Assembly (NCBI GenBank): GCA_036971715.1
Contig: JAVHJL010000013.1
Span: forward strand, 682,001-746,000
Source: Arthrobotrys musiformis
Lineage: Eukaryota > Ascomycota > Orbiliomycetes > Orbiliales > Orbiliaceae
Direction: 5' to 3'
Length of the DNA: 64,000 nt
Part shown: piece after piece, positions 60,201 through 64,000 of the stretch
Layout of the letters: each line of letters opens with the position of its first letter
Position numbering within the stretch: position 1 is the stretch's first letter
Notes under the pieces: model-generated
The model's input: the letters and a program-made list of their open reading frames with translations, nothing else
What the model was told of the DNA's origin: nothing
Database searches by the model: none
Made by a program: the position numbers and the translations under genes

Positions 60201-61381
60201 AGACGTGTTATTCGATCCTGTGGGCGTTGGGGAAGTTGGATATTAACTTTTATGACTACGCGGAGCTTCCGGGGCCGCTTACGATTGCGATGTTTGGGGA
60301 TGCGGATTCGTTGAGTAGTCATCAGATGACCACTTTGATCAATATCAGCCGGGTGATATTGGATGAGTGTCCTGGGCAGTATCGACAGCATTTCTTGACG
60401 CCGTTTTTGTCGAGTATGTTTTTGCAGGTTGATAAGAAGGTTATTGGGGAGTGGACGAGGTTGGTGAATGCGGGGTTGATTGCGACGACGGAGGAGGATA
60501 AGTTGGCGGTTGAGATGAAGGAGGAGAGCGTGCTGAGGCAGCTTACTTATACGGCTGTTTTGGTTGTTGCGCAGCTTTTGGATCCCGGGAGGCTAGGTAA
60601 TATATTACTCTATATTTTGAAGGGGGGGAAAAGGGCTAACTGGTGATATATAGAACCCGGGGCGGATGGATCGCAGGAAGCATCTCAAGCATCGACGACG
60701 GGGAAGAAGGAAGGGCAGATGCGGGAGTTTATATTGTCGAGCAATGCGATACTGGAGCCGTTGATACTGTTCTGCACGCACGTGCTGGGGACGAGGGATT
60801 CGCGGTGCTGCGGGATTATCATACGGGTTTTTAGGTCTATTATCGATGAGTTTGTGCAGAGGGCGGAGCTTAGGGAGTTTATATGTCGGGAGGTGTTTAT
60901 GGCTGCCATTAACGTTTGTGTTCCCCTTGATAATATTACCGTGGAGAGGGGGGTTTTTACTAATTGGTTGTGGGGGTAGTCATTCAACGACGATTATTTT
61001 GTGGAGGTGCAGAAGGATTTGGCGGGGTTGATTGTTCAAATCTACACGCTGTATTCACCGTACACTGATCATCCGCGTCATTTGTTACTTAAGATCCCGG
61101 GAGTGACGGAAAAGAAGGTTGAGTCGTTCCATAGGAGGTTGATGTCGTCGTCAAACATTCGGGTTCAGAGGACGCTCATGTTGGATCTTTTGAGTGATGT
61201 TAGGGGGGTTGCTATTAGTGAGAAGGGGAAGGTTGTTATTCCCAAGGCGAAGGAGAAGGCCGAGAGGGAGAGGGAGCGGGAGAAGGAGAAGGAGAGGGAG
61301 AGGAGGCTTGTTGTTGAGCGGGAGGCTATGCAGGGGGGACGGACGCCGGAGTATGGGGGGTTGGCGGATATGTTTTCGTGA
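57265..61381 (+). CDS. MSN5: Exportin-5/Msn5-family karyopherin
   Basis: Ran-GTP-dependent nuclear export receptor; yeast Msn5 exports phosphorylated regulators and Exportin-5 exports structured RNA. Seven exons (57265-58103, 58157-58229, 58278-58466, 58540-58779, 58835-60596, 60654-60913, 60980-61381) give 1254 aa, the normal family length. An N-terminal HEAT repeat region reads VIHSPQSSNTHRKSAGEFLE and VRHFGLGLLGHGIRYNW, the Exportin-5 form of the importin-beta N domain. Later stretches (WSIPKAIIQAGVVDSL, RRRPFEVFPFILQ, SFNDDYFVEVQKDLAGLI) follow the same family. The C-terminus is a highly charged Arg/Glu/Lys helix at about 1205-1240. Exon joins were set on phase and on family sequence; the 48-nt intron 58230-58277 is the shortest in the window. 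A. nidulans KapL is the equivalent karyopherin. Confidence 0.92.
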
Positions 61382-62700
61382 TTTTTATCTTTTTTAGTCA
61401 TTTTTTGGTTTGGGATTCATTCATTGTGAGCGGGTCATTTTTCTTACCATTTCTTTTTTGACTTGGGTGGACTACCTTGGGTGAGGCTGGGAACGAGACT
61501 AGACTTGGGGTGGAGGGGCGAGGCTAGCTATAGGTGAGGAAGGGGGAAGATGTTGCATGGATGGGTATTATTTTGGATATTTTTATAAGAACGAAAAAAA
61601 GAAAGAGATGAGATAGAGGGGCTAATAGATATATTGATCGATACAAGTGTGGCTTATACGTTTTTTATACGTTTTTTCTTATTTTATAAATATTTTATAT
61701 TTGATATTAAGTAGAATCCAGAAGGGGGATCTGGGGGAGCGAACAGGTGTGCGATCATATGAAAGAGGATTGTGTTGGGGGTGTGTGGTAAAATGGAGGG
61801 GGGACTCGTATTCGAAAGAGGGCAGCCTTTCTCCTCCGATTGTGATGATATTGGTGGATATTGAGCCGGGCTGGCACATGATACTCCCCACCTCCAATAT
61901 CAATACTAACTACTACTACTCCTCCCCCCTCAGTATACCATGTACCTTTAGTATGGGTATGGATGACATGTATGGATATTGGTATTGGAGTGAATATATG
62001 TTTGACAAACGGCTGTTCGTCCTGGGGAAAAACCCAAGAGGGAGGGAAGGGCATGGCATGTTCTGTTCGTTCTGCCTGTCATGTTTCCCGCGACCGAAAG
62101 GTAAATTCAACGACATGCGGTCAAACATCTTGAAATTATGTCATTCGCCCTTCTGCGTCCCGACAGAGGGGAGTTTTTGAGCAAATGGGTGGATTTTTGA
62201 GGATGGGAGGACTGGGGGCGATTTGGAGAGGATGGAATAAGACAGGCGGGGCAGATTGGTTTTAGGCGAAAAAGCAACGGTGGCCAGCCTTCCCATTATC
62301 ATATACTATATACCTAGTTACTTATATACTTACTATATACACTGTGTACGGTACGGACAGACATGGCCTGTTTGTAGGATATCAATGATCAATATGGTGA
62401 TATTATACACTATGGTGATAGTAGTGTGTATGGTAATAGATGCAAGTATATGGTAGCAGATAGTCCGCAGTGGCGGTAGTCTCGAGGGAATAATCAGAAT
62501 AATAATAATCAGATTGTGTTGCGGGTTTCCCCTCTTTTTTTCTTTTCTTTTCCTTCTTTTCTTCCTAAAATTTCTTTTCTCGCTACTTTTTCTATTCTCT
62601 TTCTTTCTTTCTCTTCTTCTTCTTTCTCCGACCGATCGAATCGAATTGAATCGAATCGTCCCTTCGATTTCCCATTCTCGATCGATTGATTGATATCGAT
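61382..62700. other. 1.3 kb intergenic downstream of exportin
   Basis: 3' sequence of the exportin gene, then AT-rich sequence with no domain-bearing frame. A 177-codon frame at 61647-62180 is not supported. A CT-rich run begins at about 62530. Confidence 0.5.
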
Positions 62701-63526
62701 TCCCACCGCAAACCTTTTGCTTTTGCTTTTGCTTTTGGTCTCCTCCATCGAATCAAGGTGCTCTGCCCGGACAGTCAAACCTGCCCTCTTCTCTCGTCTC
62801 TGCTCCCATCACCGCCCCGTTTACCGTTGGCCTTTTACCGGGTTCGAACGGCCTTTTGAACTCCAGTTTGCTGTTTGACAGCCAGATACTACTATTGGCT
62901 ACTTTGGTGAGTATCTCCATCGCCCTCATCTGGCTGTGCCTGTCGATGCACGATGAGGTGCCGGTCTGGTCTACGTGATACTAACTGCCACTGGCGAACA
63001 GGCAATCTGCAGCTAACAATCCTGCTTGCTTGCCCTGCTTCTTAAAGGTATTAATTAAGGGTACGGTGTGCACGCGAACAGGTTACATCCTTCGTCGGCC
63101 GACCTATTATATTATACCATTCTATTATCATTCCGCCGTCTGTGCCGTCTGTTCTGCTCTGTCGGCTTGTTTTGACTGTCTGTCGCTGCTTTGCTCTGCT
63201 CTGCTCTGCTCTGTTGTGGCCGACCAGCCGACCAGCCGACCAACCAACCTGCCCGCCCGCCTGGCCTCCGCATCAGCGACAAACACCATCATCCATCCAA
63301 CCAACGTTCCACATCCAAAAAGAAAGTCGCGACCGGTCTGACAGAATTCCAACTGGTCGACCGTCGGTTACTCGAGATCCCCCTTCACCCTTTTTTCCTT
63401 TGTTCTCTTTTTTTTCTTTTTTTTTTTACCCTTTTTTCTTTTGTTTTTTTCCTTCGTTAAAAAAGTTGTTTGCATTATCGCCATCATCGCACAAGACCAG
63501 GGAATCCCGCAGTCCCACCAACCAAG
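62530..63526 (+). promoter_or_regulatory. Long pyrimidine-rich 5' leader with probable intron
   Basis: Strongly CT-rich upstream region of the last gene. A probable leader intron runs 62907-63001: donor GGTGAGT, branch point CTAAC at 62981, acceptor AACAG. It also holds four CTTTTG units (62714-62736), a run of four TGCTC units (about 63192-63214) and repeated GACCAGCC. The length suggests a regulatory gene with a long leader. Confidence 0.55.
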
Positions 63527-64000
63527 ATGGCCTTCCTGGGTTCCCCTCCGCAGGCCTACTGGCCATCCCAGTTTGTCACCGACCCTGCATTCGATCCCGA
63601 ACTGACCGATCCTTCGGCCATCCACGACCCCCAGCAATCCTCGCTATCTCACGGTATCCAGCAGCCCGACAATGCTCACCATATCCTCGACCCTGCCCTC
63701 TCCGACGAGATGCCGCCTCAGGGCCAGCATCCCATCATCTTCCACCAAACCTCTCCCCATTCATACGCTCCTCCTCCTCCCTTCGAACAGGGTCTGCCTC
63801 CTCCCTCCGACTCCCAAATCTACTCAGCCGGTCGCATCAGGCCTCCTACCGCCAAGGAGATGCAAACCCAAAACAGCGGTGAAGTCGTCATGGATGACGG
63901 CCACGGAGCTGCCTACATCGCTCCCGCCCAGCATCCTTTCCTCGGAAACGGCATGCACCATCCCGATATTCACCAGCCTATGGGACAACCCCCTCAAATC
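63527..64000 (+). CDS. Pro/Gln/His-rich protein, N-terminal fragment
   Basis: Open from the ATG at 63527 to the window end, 158 codons, C-terminus outside. It begins MAFLGSPPQAYWPSQFV and is rich in Pro, Gln, His, Asp and Ser, with PPPP runs and no domain in the visible part. Such disordered N-termini are common in fungal transcription factors and RNA-binding or signalling proteins, and the long leader fits a regulatory gene. That is only a guess. I do not recognise the gene. The ATG context (ACCAAGATGGCC) is favourable, and the codon use is strongly C-ending, unlike the intergenic frames. Confidence 0.75.
   Translation, partial: MAFLGSPPQAYWPSQFVTDPAFDPELTDPSAIHDPQQSSLSHGIQQPDNAHHILDPALSDEMPPQGQHPIIFHQTSPHSYAPPPPFEQGLPPPSDSQIYSAGRIRPPTAKEMQTQNSGEVVMDDGHGAAYIAPAQHPFLGNGMHHPDIHQPMGQPPQI

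Noticed and set aside
61647..62180. 177-codon frame after exportin
   Set aside because: Overlaps opposite-strand frames, AT-rich, Tyr/Ser low-complexity content, no domain.

Overview
The window looks like nuclear DNA of a filamentous ascomycete (Pezizomycotina). Most genes carry short introns (mostly 48-120 nt) with GTRNGT donors, CTRAY branch points and YAG acceptors. The content is typically fungal: a hybrid histidine kinase with several PAS domains, a C2H2/nucleoside-phosphorylase protein, a DUF7580-type protein, a Candida-rugosa-lipase-type esterase and an Msn5/exportin-5 homologue. Order or genus cannot be fixed from the sequence alone. All splice models were built by hand. For each multi-exon gene I checked that exon lengths sum to an open frame.

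Layout. 1-2940 (-): RNR1, ribonucleotide reductase large subunit, C-terminus cut by the window edge, with two MluI cell-cycle boxes and a CCAAT box upstream. 4.06-7.5 kb: no convincing gene. 7.5-15.6 kb: an accessory block with a DUF7580/HeLo-like gene (-), a divergently transcribed C2H2-plus-phosphorylase gene (+), and a single-pass cell-surface protein (+). 16.7-17.2 kb: a GNAT acetyltransferase. 17.2-27.9 kb: about 10 kb that is nearly gene-free, holding one secreted carboxylesterase and remnants of a dispersed short repeat. 27.9-31.8 kb: a one-cysteine mitochondrial peroxiredoxin and a mitoferrin (Mrs3/4) carrier. 34.3-38.4 kb (-): a 13-exon hybrid histidine kinase. 38.4-45.4 kb: 7 kb without a gene, with long A tracts. 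45.4-47.0 kb: ECO1 cohesin acetyltransferase, again with two MluI cell-cycle boxes. 47.4-48.3 kb (-): an F-box protein. 49.6-51.9 kb: a 7-exon patatin-like phospholipase. 52.5-54.3 kb (-): a secreted Ser/Thr-rich protein. 57.3-61.4 kb: exportin-5/Msn5. 63.5 kb to the end: the N-terminus of an unrecognised Pro/Gln/His-rich protein behind a long pyrimidine-rich leader with a probable intron.

Three themes connect genes. (1) RNR1 and ECO1 are S-phase genes 42 kb apart, and each has a close pair of ACGCGT boxes; this suggests shared MBF-type G1/S control. (2) HeLo-like/DUF7580, nucleoside-phosphorylase and patatin domains are all domain types found in fungal NLR-like immune or incompatibility receptors. 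Here they occur as separate proteins without a visible nucleotide-binding module, and the first two form a divergent pair. This is the best candidate for an undescribed system, but the link is inference. (3) The gene-poor tracts hold short repeated and inverted words that look like decayed mobile-element ends. I saw no tRNA, rRNA or CRISPR array.
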